A stretch of DNA of 64,000 nt from assembly GCF_008281175.1 (NCBI RefSeq), contig NZ_CP036524.1, positions 1,612,001 to 1,676,000 of the forward strand, given 5' to 3'. Below, piece by piece: positions 44,099 to 52,932 of the stretch. The translations under genes and the position numbers were made by a program. The first letter of the stretch is position 1; every line of letters begins with the position of its first letter. A model generated the notes under the pieces. That model saw only the letters and a program-made list of their open reading frames with translations. It did not search any database and had not been told where the DNA came from. The stretch comes from [Clostridium] hylemonae DSM 15053. Its GTDB lineage: Bacteria; Bacillota; Clostridia; Lachnospirales; Lachnospiraceae.

Positions 44099-45700
44099 AT
44101 GTCACAGATGAGCAATGATATTAAAAATGAGATAAAGAAAAGGCGGACGTTTGCCATCATATCACATCCCGATGCGGGCAAGACGACACTGACGGAGAAG
44201 TTTCTTCTCTACGGAGGAGCGATCAACACCGCGGGGAGCGTGAAGGGAAAAGCGACTTCAAAGCACGCGGTGTCAGACTGGATGGAGATTGAAAAGGAAA
44301 GAGGGATCTCGGTCACCTCTTCTGTGCTTCAGTTCAATTATGACGGATACTGCATCAATATTCTGGATACGCCGGGGCATCAGGATTTCTCGGAGGATAC
44401 GTACCGGACGCTCATGGCGGCCGACTCGGCCGTCATGGTCATCGACGCGTCAAAGGGAGTGGAGGCGCAGACGAGAAAGCTGTTCAAGGTCTGCACGATG
44501 CGCCATATTCCGATATTTACGTTTATCAACAAGATGGACCGGGAAGCCATGGATACCTTTGAGCTTCTCGATGATATTGAACACGAGCTCGGAATTGCGA
44601 CCTGCCCTGTCAACTGGCCCATCGGTTCGGGAAAGAATTTTAAGGGAGTGTACGACCGAAGGGAAAAGGAAGTAGAGCTGTTCTCTGATACGAAGAAGGG
44701 GACGACGCAGGGAGAAGTACGGAAAGTGAAGTTTAATGATCCGGAGATCGCCTGGCTTATCGATGATTCTCAGAGAGTACAGCTTGAGGAGGAGATCGAA
44801 CTTCAGGACGGCGCCGGCGCGGAATTTGATCAGGAGCTTGTGAGCAGAGGGGAACTTTCCCCTGTATTCTTTGGCTCGGCCCTCACTAACTTTGGTGTGG
44901 AGACCTTTCTGCAGCATTTTCTCAAGATGACATCGTCTCCGCTTCCGAGAAAAGCAGATAAAGGGGAGATAGATCCGATGGAAGAGCCGGACTTTTCCGC
45001 GTTTGTTTTTAAGATCCAGGCCAATATGAATAAGGCCCACCGGGACCGGATCGCGTTCATGCGCATCTGCTCCGGCGAGTTTGAGGCCGGCATGGAAGTG
45101 TATCATATGCAGGGGGGACGGAAAGTGCGTCTGTCTCAGCCGCAGCAGATGATGGCGAGTGAGCGCAAGATCATTGACAAGGCTTACGGCGGCGATATCA
45201 TCGGCGTATTTGACCCAGGCATCTTTTCCATCGGGGATACGCTGACCACCTCAGGGGAACGGTTTGCCTATGAAGGAATCCCGACCTTTGCCCCGGAACA
45301 TTTTGCACGGGTGCGCCAGGTAGACACGATGAAGCGCAAGCAGTTTATCAAGGGGATCAGCCAGATCGCCCAGGAGGGCGCTATCCAGATCTTTCAGGAG
45401 TATAACACAGGTATGGAAGAGATCATCGTCGGGGTAGTCGGAGTGCTGCAGTTTGACGTCCTTAAGTACAGGCTGGAGAACGAATATAACGTGGAGATCC
45501 GCATGGACAGCCTGCCGTATGAATATATACGATGGATCGAGAATGAGGATGTGGATCTGGCGAAGCTTGTGGGCACGTCGGACATGAAGAAGGTGAAAGA
45601 TCTAAGAGACAGACCGCTGCTTCTGTTTGTCAATGAGTGGAGTATCCGCATGACGCAGGAGCGCAACGAAGGATTGGTCCTGTCTGAATTCGGACGCTAA
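44099..45700 (+). CDS. prfC: Peptide chain release factor 3
   Basis: This 533-residue translational GTPase recycles RF1 and RF2. The G domain has SHPDAGKTTLTEK near residues 20-32, the switch region ERGISVTSSVLQF, DTPGHQDF near 88-95 and INKMDR near 142-147. Further domains include LRDRPLLLFVNEW near the C-terminus. The ATG at 44099 has TTTAGGAG upstream; in-frame codons further upstream lack a site. The gene appears to be monocistronic. Confidence 0.96.
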   Translation: MSQMSNDIKNEIKKRRTFAIISHPDAGKTTLTEKFLLYGGAINTAGSVKGKATSKHAVSDWMEIEKERGISVTSSVLQFNYDGYCINILDTPGHQDFSEDTYRTLMAADSAVMVIDASKGVEAQTRKLFKVCTMRHIPIFTFINKMDREAMDTFELLDDIEHELGIATCPVNWPIGSGKNFKGVYDRREKEVELFSDTKKGTTQGEVRKVKFNDPEIAWLIDDSQRVQLEEEIELQDGAGAEFDQELVSRGELSPVFFGSALTNFGVETFLQHFLKMTSSPLPRKADKGEIDPMEEPDFSAFVFKIQANMNKAHRDRIAFMRICSGEFEAGMEVYHMQGGRKVRLSQPQQMMASERKIIDKAYGGDIIGVFDPGIFSIGDTLTTSGERFAYEGIPTFAPEHFARVRQVDTMKRKQFIKGISQIAQEGAIQIFQEYNTGMEEIIVGVVGVLQFDVLKYRLENEYNVEIRMDSLPYEYIRWIENEDVDLAKLVGTSDMKKVKDLRDRPLLLFVNEWSIRMTQERNEGLVLSEFGR

Positions 45701-45734
45701 ATATATTTGCCGGACTGCAATTATTCAATATAGT

Positions 45735-45762
45735 TTGCAAATAGAGACAAATTTGTTATAAT
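45735..45762 (+). promoter_or_regulatory. Promoter of the asp23-nusB-xse operon
   Basis: TTGCAA (45735-45740) and a perfect TATAAT (45757-45762) are separated by 16 bp. Confidence 0.7.
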
Positions 45763-45800
45763 AAAAAGAAGTGTAAAACGAGACAGGAGGTTCATGGATC

Positions 45801-46184
45801 ATGGGAAAAGAAGAGAGAAATGCATATACGATAAACGCGGATGAGAATCTGGGCGAAGTGAAGATCGCTGACGAAGTGGTGGCGATCATCGCGGGTCTTG
45901 CGGCGATGGAGGTGGAAGGCGTGTCTTCCATGGCGGGAAATGCCACGAGAGAACTCATCGGAAAGCTTGGAATGAAGTCGCTTTCCAAAGGGGTCAAGGT
46001 AGATGTGCTGGAGGGGATCGTGACAGTCAGTCTGGCCCTGAATCTGAAATACGGCTACAGTGTCAAGGATGTCACCGGCAAGGTGCAGGATAAAGTGAAG
46101 ACTGCCATCGAGAATATGACCGGTCTTGATGTGGCTGATGTGAATATCCGCGTGGCCGGAGTGCAAGTGCCGGAGGAAGCGTAA
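45801..46184 (+). CDS. Asp23/Gls24 family envelope-stress protein
   Basis: This 127-residue Asp23-family protein (YqhY-like by position before nusB) contains GEVKIADEVVAIIAGLAAMEVEGVSSMAG near residues 16-44 and a GLDVADVNIRVAGV-type end. The family is linked to cell-envelope stress, and YqhY in Bacillus to control of acetyl-CoA carboxylase activity; the precise role here is unproven. ACAGGAGG precedes the ATG. nusB begins immediately after the stop. Confidence 0.9.
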   Translation: MGKEERNAYTINADENLGEVKIADEVVAIIAGLAAMEVEGVSSMAGNATRELIGKLGMKSLSKGVKVDVLEGIVTVSLALNLKYGYSVKDVTGKVQDKVKTAIENMTGLDVADVNIRVAGVQVPEEA

Positions 46185-46583
46185 GTGAAGAGAACACAAT
46201 TGAGAGAACATATCTTCAAGATGGTATTCTGTATGGAGTTCTGCGGGGAAGAGGAACTGCCGGAACAGCTGGCGCTCTACGAAGAACAGCTTGACAGCGC
46301 CGGAGAAGAGGACTTAAAATACATCAGCGGGAAATCACGGAACATTGCAGCGAAGACAGAGGAGATCGACAGGCTGATCAATGAGCATGTCACAGGCTGG
46401 AAGACAGGCAGGATGAACAAGGTGGACCTCACCATCCTGAGACTTGCCGTTTATGAGATGAACTGGGATGAGGATGTCCCGACGGGGGTTGCCATCGACG
46501 AGGCGGTGGAGCTTGCAAAGAAATACAGCGGCGAAGAAGGGCCCGCGTTTGTCAACGGCGTGCTCGCAAAGCTGGCTGAATAA
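46185..46583 (+). CDS. nusB: Transcription antitermination factor NusB
   Basis: This 132-residue all-helical RNA-binding factor functions in rRNA antitermination. REHIFKMVFCMEFC opens the fold, and KVDLTILRLAVYEMNWDEDVPTGVAIDEAVELAKKYSGEEGPAFVNGVL near residues 84-131 is the diagnostic region. The start is GTG at 46185, directly after the preceding stop, with GGAGGAAG inside the preceding gene. Confidence 0.96.
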   Translation: MKRTQLREHIFKMVFCMEFCGEEELPEQLALYEEQLDSAGEEDLKYISGKSRNIAAKTEEIDRLINEHVTGWKTGRMNKVDLTILRLAVYEMNWDEDVPTGVAIDEAVELAKKYSGEEGPAFVNGVLAKLAE

Positions 46584-46600
46584 CCGGGAGTAAGTAAAGG

Positions 46601-47809
46601 ATGCGGAATGTATATACAGTAAGGCAAGTGAACGCATACATTAAAAATATGTTTACCCAGGACTACATGCTCGGCCGCATTTATGTGAAGGGTGAGGTCT
46701 CTAATTGTAAATATCACACTTCGGGACATATATATTTTTCGTTAAAGGATGAGTCTGGAACGATTGCCTGTGTCATGTTTGCAGGGCAGCGAGGCGGGCT
46801 CTCTTTTCGTATGGGCGAAGGTCAGCAGGTGATCGTGATGGGGTCTGTGAATGTATATGAGAGAAGCGGTTCGTACCAGTTGTACGCAAAGGAGATCCGG
46901 CTGGACGGGGAAGGCGTGCTGTATGAAAAGTTTCAGATGCTGAAGCGGGAACTGGAAGAGATGGGAATGTTTGCCCCGGAATATAAGAAGCCGCTCCCGC
47001 CTTACGCACAGAGGATCGGTATTGTCACCGCGCCGACCGGGGCCGCTGTCCGGGATATCATGAATATAGCCAGGCGGCGCAATCCTTACGTACAGCTTAT
47101 ACTGTATCCTGCCCAGGTGCAGGGGGAGGGCGCGAAGGAAAGTATCGTGCGCGGCATACAGATGCTGGAGCGCGCAGGGGTGGACGTGATGATCGTCGGC
47201 CGCGGCGGCGGTTCCATTGAGGATCTGTGGGCTTTTAACGAGGAGGAAGTGGCGCGGGCGATCTTTGACTGTTCTGTGCCTGTCATCTCTGCGGTAGGAC
47301 ACGAGACAGACACGACGATAGCAGATTATGTGGCGGACCTGCGGGCGCCTACGCCTTCGGCGGCGGCGGAACTCGCGGTATATGACATCCAGAAGCTGAA
47401 CGGTGAATTAAACGAGGCCGGCATGCGGCTTTCCAGACTGATGAGACAGAAGCTTCAGATGGAGCGCATGAGGCTGAGAGAATACGAGACAAAGCTTAAG
47501 TATCTGCACCCGGTAAATAAGCTCAGAGAGCAGCAGCAGAGGCTTGTCGATATGGAGGACAGGCTGCGCGGCCTGATGGAGGGCAGACTTACGGCCGCCA
47601 GGCACAGACTTGCGGTATACGTGGAAAAGATGAAGGGGCTGTCGCCTGTCGGTAAGCTGAACCAGGGGTATTCGTATGTGCAGGGAAAAGACGGTAAGAC
47701 GGTGAAAAGTATCCGGGACGTGAAAGAGAACGACAGGCTGTCTGTCTATGTGACGGACGGGATCGTATATGCGGCTGTGGCCGGGGTGAAGGAGGAAGAA
47801 CATGGCTAG
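46601..47809 (+). CDS. xseA: Exodeoxyribonuclease VII large subunit
   Basis: This 402-residue catalytic subunit of the single-strand exonuclease has an OB-fold N-terminal domain (VYTVRQVNAYIKNMF; VKGEVSNCKYHTSGHIYFSLKD). The nuclease domain contains IGIVTAPTGAAVRDIM, VMIVGRGGGSIEDLWAFNEE and AVGHETDTTIADYVADLRAPTPSAAAE, followed by a coiled-coil and a C-terminal GYSYV strand. GGGAG lies upstream of the ATG. It overlaps xseB by 8 bp. Confidence 0.97.
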   Translation: MRNVYTVRQVNAYIKNMFTQDYMLGRIYVKGEVSNCKYHTSGHIYFSLKDESGTIACVMFAGQRGGLSFRMGEGQQVIVMGSVNVYERSGSYQLYAKEIRLDGEGVLYEKFQMLKRELEEMGMFAPEYKKPLPPYAQRIGIVTAPTGAAVRDIMNIARRRNPYVQLILYPAQVQGEGAKESIVRGIQMLERAGVDVMIVGRGGGSIEDLWAFNEEEVARAIFDCSVPVISAVGHETDTTIADYVADLRAPTPSAAAELAVYDIQKLNGELNEAGMRLSRLMRQKLQMERMRLREYETKLKYLHPVNKLREQQQRLVDMEDRLRGLMEGRLTAARHRLAVYVEKMKGLSPVGKLNQGYSYVQGKDGKTVKSIRDVKENDRLSVYVTDGIVYAAVAGVKEEEHG

Positions 47810-48026
47810 TGAAGTGAAGGAGACAAAGGAGCAGTCGCTGAACGAGATCTTCGGGCAGCTGGAGGAAGTGATAAAGGGCCTGGAGGCAGAAGACGTATCA
47901 CTTGAGGATTCTTTCCGGCTGTACCACAGCGGTATAGATATGCTCAGAAAGTGCAGCGATAAAGTAGACCGGATCGAGAAACAGATGCTTGTACTCGACG
48001 AAGAGGGAGAGACACATGAATTCTAA
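47802..48026 (+). CDS. xseB: Exodeoxyribonuclease VII small subunit
   Basis: This 74-residue helical small subunit has the family motif SLNEIFGQLEEVIKGLEAEDVSLEDSFRLYHSGIDMLRKC near residues 13-52. It is coupled to xseA by overlap and overlaps the next gene by 11 bp. Confidence 0.95.
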   Translation: MASEVKETKEQSLNEIFGQLEEVIKGLEAEDVSLEDSFRLYHSGIDMLRKCSDKVDRIEKQMLVLDEEGETHEF

Positions 48027-48918
48027 AAATGATTTTGATATACAGTGCAGCCGTAAGGTACAGGAGATAGAGACGGTGCTTCAGGATTATCTTCCGAGAC
48101 AGAAGGGGTACCAGAGCATTATCATGGAGGCCATGTCGTACAGCCTGCTGGCGGGAGGCAAACGGCTCCGCCCCATGCTCATGAAAGAGACATATGATCT
48201 GTTCAACGGGAGATCCAAGGCGCTCAAGCCGTTTATGGCGGCCATAGAGATGATTCATACGTATTCTCTCGTCCACGACGATCTGCCGGCAATGGACAAT
48301 GATGAATACCGGAGGGGACGCAGGACGACGCATGTAGTCTACGGGGAAGATATGGGGATCCTGGCAGGCGACGCTCTGCTCAACTATGCATTTGAGACAG
48401 CATTTAAGGCGTTTGTCACAGAGCCGGAGGACAGCCTGCTCATCGGAAGGGCGCTCGGTGTGCTCGGTGAGAAGGCCGGTATCTACGGGATGATCGGCGG
48501 CCAGGTCATAGATGTCAGGGAGACGGGCCGCGACATATCGAAAGAGGTGCTGGATACGATATATGAGCTTAAGACAGCAGCGCTCATCGAGAGCGCGATG
48601 ATGATCGGCGCCATTCTTGGGGGAGCTTCGGAAGAGGAAGTAAAAGCGGTGGAACAGATCGCGGGAAATGTTGGAATCGCCTTCCAGATCCAGGACGATA
48701 TCCTGGATGTGGTAAGTTCGTCCGAGGTGCTCGGCAAACCGGTGCACAGTGACGAGAAGAATAAAAAGACGACGTATGTCACGCTGCTTGGGATCGAGGA
48801 GGCGGCCAGGACGGTGGAAGAGCTGTCACAGAAGGCGGTAAGCCTGCTTCACCAGCTTCCGGGCAGGAATGCTTATCTGGAGCAGCTGCTCATGCAGCTG
48901 ATTCACAGGGACAAATAG
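48016..48918 (+). CDS. ispA: Polyprenyl (farnesyl/geranyl) diphosphate synthase
   Basis: This 300-residue trans-prenyltransferase has the first aspartate-rich motif DDLPAMDND near residues 93-101 and the second, FQIQDDILD, near 226-234. GGKRLRPML near 46 binds the homoallylic diphosphate. It makes short-chain prenyl diphosphates for undecaprenyl and quinone synthesis, and the dxs gene follows. The ATG at 48016 with GAGGGAGAG upstream is favoured over an upstream in-frame TTG. Confidence 0.93.
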   Translation: MNSKNDFDIQCSRKVQEIETVLQDYLPRQKGYQSIIMEAMSYSLLAGGKRLRPMLMKETYDLFNGRSKALKPFMAAIEMIHTYSLVHDDLPAMDNDEYRRGRRTTHVVYGEDMGILAGDALLNYAFETAFKAFVTEPEDSLLIGRALGVLGEKAGIYGMIGGQVIDVRETGRDISKEVLDTIYELKTAALIESAMMIGAILGGASEEEVKAVEQIAGNVGIAFQIQDDILDVVSSSEVLGKPVHSDEKNKKTTYVTLLGIEEAARTVEELSQKAVSLLHQLPGRNAYLEQLLMQLIHRDK

Positions 48919-48933
48919 AGAGGGTGCCTGATT

Positions 48934-50808
48934 ATGTTAGAACGCATACAGAAAGAAAACGATATCAAAAAGCTTGATATAGATGAACTATATGAGCTGT
49001 CCGGTGAGATCCGCCGGTTTCTCATAGAGAAGATCAGCAAGACGGGAGGACATCTCGCTTCCAATCTCGGGGTTGTGGAGCTTACGATGGCCATGCATCT
49101 CATGTTCGAGCTTCCAAAGGATAAGATCATATGGGATGTGGGGCATCAGTCCTATACACATAAGCTTCTCACCGGGAGGAAAGCAGGGTTTGACGAACTG
49201 CGCAAATACGGGGGAATGAGCGGCTTTCCGAAACGCAAGGAAAGTGCATGTGACGCCTTTGATACGGGGCACAGCTCCACATCCATATCTGCCGGACTCG
49301 GTTATGTGGAGGCGAGGGATATCAGAGGGGAAGACTACAGTGTCATCTCCGTGATCGGCGATGGTTCTCTCACCGGCGGCATGGCGTACGAGGCGCTGAA
49401 CAACGCTTCCTATCTGAAGACGAACTTTATCATTGTGCTCAATGACAATCACATGTCTATCTCAGAAAATGTAGGGGGCATGTCCAAGTATCTTGCAAAG
49501 CTTCGGACCGCAGACTTTTATACAGGCCTGAAAAGAGGCATCACAAATACGCTTCACAAAGTACCTGTTGTGGGAGACTCTGCGATCGAGAAGATCCGCA
49601 GGACGAAGAGCAGTATCAAGCAGCTCATCGTTCCGGGGATGTTTTTTGAGGATATGGGGATCACGTATCTCGGACCGGTGCCGGGACATAACCTGCCGCT
49701 TCTGTGCAAGGCGTTTCAGGAGGCCGGGAAGATCGGCGGTCCGGTACTGCTTCACGTCCTGACGGAAAAAGGAAAAGGGTATGAGCCTGCGGAGGCATTT
49801 CCGGAGAAATTCCACGGGATCGGGCCTTTTGATATAGAGACAGGAGAACCGGTATCAAAGAAAGAGAAGGATACGTACACGGACGTCTTCGGGAAGGTGC
49901 TCTGTGATATTGCGTTGCATGACCCGGATGTGGCAGCCATAACGGCGGCCATGGCGGACGGCACGGGACTTGACCGGTTCCGCAGAATGTTCCGGAAGAG
50001 ATTCTTTGATGTGGGGATCGCAGAGGCACACGGGGTGACCTTTGCAGCGGGTCTGGCCGCCGGAGGGGTCAAGCCGGTGTTTGCGGTGTATTCTTCCTTT
50101 CTCCAGCGGGCGTATGACCAGATCATACATGACGTTGCGCTGCAGAATCTTCCGGTTGTGTTTGCGGTGGACAGGGCCGGCCTTGTCGGAAATGACGGGG
50201 AGACACACCAGGGAATCTTCGACCTTTCTTATCTGAGCAGTATCCCGAACATGGTCGTCATGTCTCCGAAGCATAAGTGGGAACTGGCGGATATGCTGCG
50301 CTTTGCGGTTGCGTATAACGGTCCGGTGGCCGTGCGTTATCCGAGGGGGACTGCCTATGACGGATATGAAGCATTCAGGGCGCCTGTCGAATATGGCAGG
50401 AGCGAAATGATATATGAGGAAGAGGATATCGCCATCTTAAGCGTAGGCCATATGTTCGAGGAGGCTGCGGGAGTCTGGGAGACGCTGAAAGAGCAAGGAT
50501 TCAGCTGCACGCTCGTCAACGCCAGATTCGTGAAGCCTTTGGATGAAGAGATGGTCGAAGCGCTTGGGAAGAAGCACAGGATGATCGTCACAATGGAAGA
50601 AAATGTGCAGAGCGGAGGCTTTGGAGAACATGTGCTGGAGTTTGTATCGAGAAAGAAGCTGCCCGTTACGGTACTGACGATCGCCCTGCCGGATGACTAT
50701 GTAGAGCACGGCAATATTGACGTCCTCAGAAAAGAGACGGGCATCGACCGTATTTCGGTGGCGGAGCGGATCATGAAAGCATACACAGGAGTTGTGGAAA
50801 GTATATGA
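48934..50808 (+). CDS. dxs: 1-deoxy-D-xylulose-5-phosphate synthase
   Basis: This 624-residue thiamine-diphosphate enzyme catalyses the first MEP-pathway step (pyruvate plus glyceraldehyde-3-phosphate). HLASNLGVVELTMAMH lies near residues 35-50, and GDGSLTGGMAYEALNNA near 148-164 is the ThDP/Mg2+ motif. The pyrimidine-binding domain has DVGIAEAHGVTFAAGLA near 354-370. It sits between ispA and tlyA, a conserved Firmicute order; its stop overlaps the tlyA start. Confidence 0.97.
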   Translation: MLERIQKENDIKKLDIDELYELSGEIRRFLIEKISKTGGHLASNLGVVELTMAMHLMFELPKDKIIWDVGHQSYTHKLLTGRKAGFDELRKYGGMSGFPKRKESACDAFDTGHSSTSISAGLGYVEARDIRGEDYSVISVIGDGSLTGGMAYEALNNASYLKTNFIIVLNDNHMSISENVGGMSKYLAKLRTADFYTGLKRGITNTLHKVPVVGDSAIEKIRRTKSSIKQLIVPGMFFEDMGITYLGPVPGHNLPLLCKAFQEAGKIGGPVLLHVLTEKGKGYEPAEAFPEKFHGIGPFDIETGEPVSKKEKDTYTDVFGKVLCDIALHDPDVAAITAAMADGTGLDRFRRMFRKRFFDVGIAEAHGVTFAAGLAAGGVKPVFAVYSSFLQRAYDQIIHDVALQNLPVVFAVDRAGLVGNDGETHQGIFDLSYLSSIPNMVVMSPKHKWELADMLRFAVAYNGPVAVRYPRGTAYDGYEAFRAPVEYGRSEMIYEEEDIAILSVGHMFEEAAGVWETLKEQGFSCTLVNARFVKPLDEEMVEALGKKHRMIVTMEENVQSGGFGEHVLEFVSRKKLPVTVLTIALPDDYVEHGNIDVLRKETGIDRISVAERIMKAYTGVVESI

Positions 50809-51614
50809 AAGAACGGTTGGATATTTTACTTGTAAAGCGGAATCTGGCGGCCTCCAGAGAGAAAGCCAAGGCAGTCATCATGTCGGGCAATGTGTTCGTG
50901 GAAGGCCAGCGTGAGGATAAGGCCGGCACGACATTTCCGGAAGAGGCGAAGATCGAGGTGAGGGGCAGTACACTTCCTTATGTGAGCAGGGGAGGGCTTA
51001 AGCTTGAGAAGGCGCTGAAAAGCTTTGATGTCAGCGTGGACGGCAAGGTCTGTACAGATGTGGGCTCCTCCACGGGCGGGTTCACAGACTGCATGCTGCA
51101 AAACGGCGCCGTCAAAGTATTTGCCATCGACGTCGGAAGGGGACAGCTCGACTGGAAGCTCAGGCAGGATGACAGGGTAGTCTGCATGGAAAAGACGAAT
51201 ATAAGGTATGTGACACCTGAAGATATCGGTGAACCGGTAGAGTTCTCCTCCATTGACGTCTCTTTTATTTCCCTTACAAAGGTGCTGGAACCGATCCGGA
51301 ATTATCTCGCAGACCATGGTCAGATCGTCGCTCTTATAAAGCCTCAGTTTGAGGCGGGAAGAGAGAAGGTAGGGAAAAAGGGCGTTGTCAGGGAACCGAG
51401 GACACATGTCGAAGTGATCAGCAAGGTGATCCGCTATGCCATGTCCATAGGATTTGCCGTGCTGAATCTGGAGTTTTCTCCGATCAAGGGACCGGAAGGT
51501 AATATAGAATATCTTGTCCAGCTGGAAAAGTGTGGCGAAACGAACCGGATCTCTGATATGATAGATATAGAAAAAACAGTAGGACAGGCTTTTGGCATGC
51601 TCTCCAAAGGCTGA
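50805..51614 (+). CDS. tlyA: TlyA-family rRNA 2'-O-methyltransferase
   Basis: This 269-residue protein has an N-terminal S4 RNA-binding domain (ERLDILLVKRNLAASREKAKAVIMSGNVFV) and an FtsJ-like SAM domain, with VCTDVGSSTGGFTDCML near residues 83-99 and ISLTKVLEPI later. Family members methylate 16S and 23S rRNA cytidines in mycobacteria, and some are annotated as hemolysins; rRNA methylation is the better-supported role. Overlap with dxs indicates coupling. Confidence 0.9.
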   Translation: MKERLDILLVKRNLAASREKAKAVIMSGNVFVEGQREDKAGTTFPEEAKIEVRGSTLPYVSRGGLKLEKALKSFDVSVDGKVCTDVGSSTGGFTDCMLQNGAVKVFAIDVGRGQLDWKLRQDDRVVCMEKTNIRYVTPEDIGEPVEFSSIDVSFISLTKVLEPIRNYLADHGQIVALIKPQFEAGREKVGKKGVVREPRTHVEVISKVIRYAMSIGFAVLNLEFSPIKGPEGNIEYLVQLEKCGETNRISDMIDIEKTVGQAFGMLSKG

Positions 51615-51636
51615 GAAAGAATACTTGAGGATGGGT

Positions 51637-52470
51637 ATGGACAGATTTTATATAGTGACAAACGACGGAAAGGACCCGGAGCAGCAGGTGACGGGCAAAG
51701 TGAAACGGCTGCTGGAAAACGGCGGAAAGACGTGTATTTTATGTGAGAAAGATGAACAGAAAGTCATCATTGCGGAAAGTGTGCCGGATGATATCGACTG
51801 TGCCGTCGTCATCGGAGGGGACGGAAGCCTTATTGAAGTTGCCAGGCTTTTCAGGGACCGGGATGTTCCGGTGCTTGGGATCAATATGGGAACGCTCGGC
51901 TATCTCACGGAGGTGGAACTGTGCCATCTGGATGACGCCATGCAGCAGATCTTGCGGGGAGATTATACGAAAGAGGACCGCATGATGCTGGAGGGGATAT
52001 TTGAGGACGGGAGCAGCGATGTCTCTCTCAACGATATCGTCGTGTCCAGAAAAGGTGAGCTGAGAGTCATTCATTTCAAACTTTATGTGAACGGAGAGCT
52101 GCTCAATGCCTATGAGGCAGACGGGGTGATCATCTCTACTCCGACAGGTTCCACCGCGTATAATCTGTCGGCCGGCGGGCCTATTGTGGAGCCGACGGCC
52201 TCTATGATCGTGATCACACCCATATGCTCCCACGCGCTCAACACGCGCAGTATCGTGCTTTCGGCTGAGGATGAGATCGTGATCGAGATCGGACAGGGAC
52301 GGCACGATACGACGGAGGAAGTGTTTGTCACGTTTGACGGTGCAGATACAGTGAATCTTAAGACCGGCAGCACGGTGACGATCAGGAAGTCACAGGCGGC
52401 AACGAAGATACTGAAACTGAGCCAGGTAAGTTTTTTGGAAACGCTGCGCAGAAAGATGAAAGGAAACTAA
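51637..52470 (+). CDS. nadK: NAD kinase
   Basis: This 277-residue NAD+ kinase makes NADP+. It has the GGDGSLIEVARLF motif near residues 57-69, NMGTLGYLTE near 83-92, and STPTGSTAYNLSAGGPIVEP near 165-184. The ATG at 51637 lies 6 bases after GAGG; upstream in-frame codons overlap tlyA and are unlikely. It is part of the tlyA-nadK-argR-recN cluster. Confidence 0.96.
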   Translation: MDRFYIVTNDGKDPEQQVTGKVKRLLENGGKTCILCEKDEQKVIIAESVPDDIDCAVVIGGDGSLIEVARLFRDRDVPVLGINMGTLGYLTEVELCHLDDAMQQILRGDYTKEDRMMLEGIFEDGSSDVSLNDIVVSRKGELRVIHFKLYVNGELLNAYEADGVIISTPTGSTAYNLSAGGPIVEPTASMIVITPICSHALNTRSIVLSAEDEIVIEIGQGRHDTTEEVFVTFDGADTVNLKTGSTVTIRKSQAATKILKLSQVSFLETLRRKMKGN

Positions 52471-52474
52471 CATC

Positions 52475-52924
52475 ATGAAAGTTAACAGACATGCAAAGAT
52501 AATTGAACTTATCAACAAATACCACATTGAGACACAGGAGGAACTGGCAGAATATCTCACGAATGAAGGGTTTAAAGTGACGCAGGCTACCGTATCGCGG
52601 GACATACGTGACCTGAAGCTCACGAAGGTACCTTTTGAGAACGGGAAACAGCGTTATGCGGTTCACGAAAGTGAAAAGAGCGGCATGAGTGAAAAGTATA
52701 TGCGTGTGCTGAAAGACGGTTATGTTTCCATGGATATGGCGCAGAATATACTTGTCATCAAGACGGTGGCCGGAATGGCCATGGCGGTGTGCGCCGCCAT
52801 CGATGCGATGAAGTGGAACGAAGTTGTGGGAAGCATCGCGGGGGACGACACGATCATGTGCGCGATCCGCAGTGTGGATGATACGGTCCGTGTTATGGAT
52901 AAAATAAGCAAAATTGTCTTGTAG
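52475..52924 (+). CDS. argR: Arginine repressor
   Basis: This 149-residue ArgR/AhrC has an N-terminal winged helix (HAKIIELINKYHIETQEELAEYLTNEGFKVTQATVSRDIRDLKLTKV) and a C-terminal oligomerisation/arginine-binding domain with GSIAGDDTIMCAI near residues 121-133. It represses arginine synthesis and activates catabolism in Firmicutes. It starts 5 bp after nadK and is followed by recN, the standard order. Confidence 0.97.
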   Translation: MKVNRHAKIIELINKYHIETQEELAEYLTNEGFKVTQATVSRDIRDLKLTKVPFENGKQRYAVHESEKSGMSEKYMRVLKDGYVSMDMAQNILVIKTVAGMAMAVCAAIDAMKWNEVVGSIAGDDTIMCAIRSVDDTVRVMDKISKIVL

Positions 52925-52932
52925 GAGGCAGT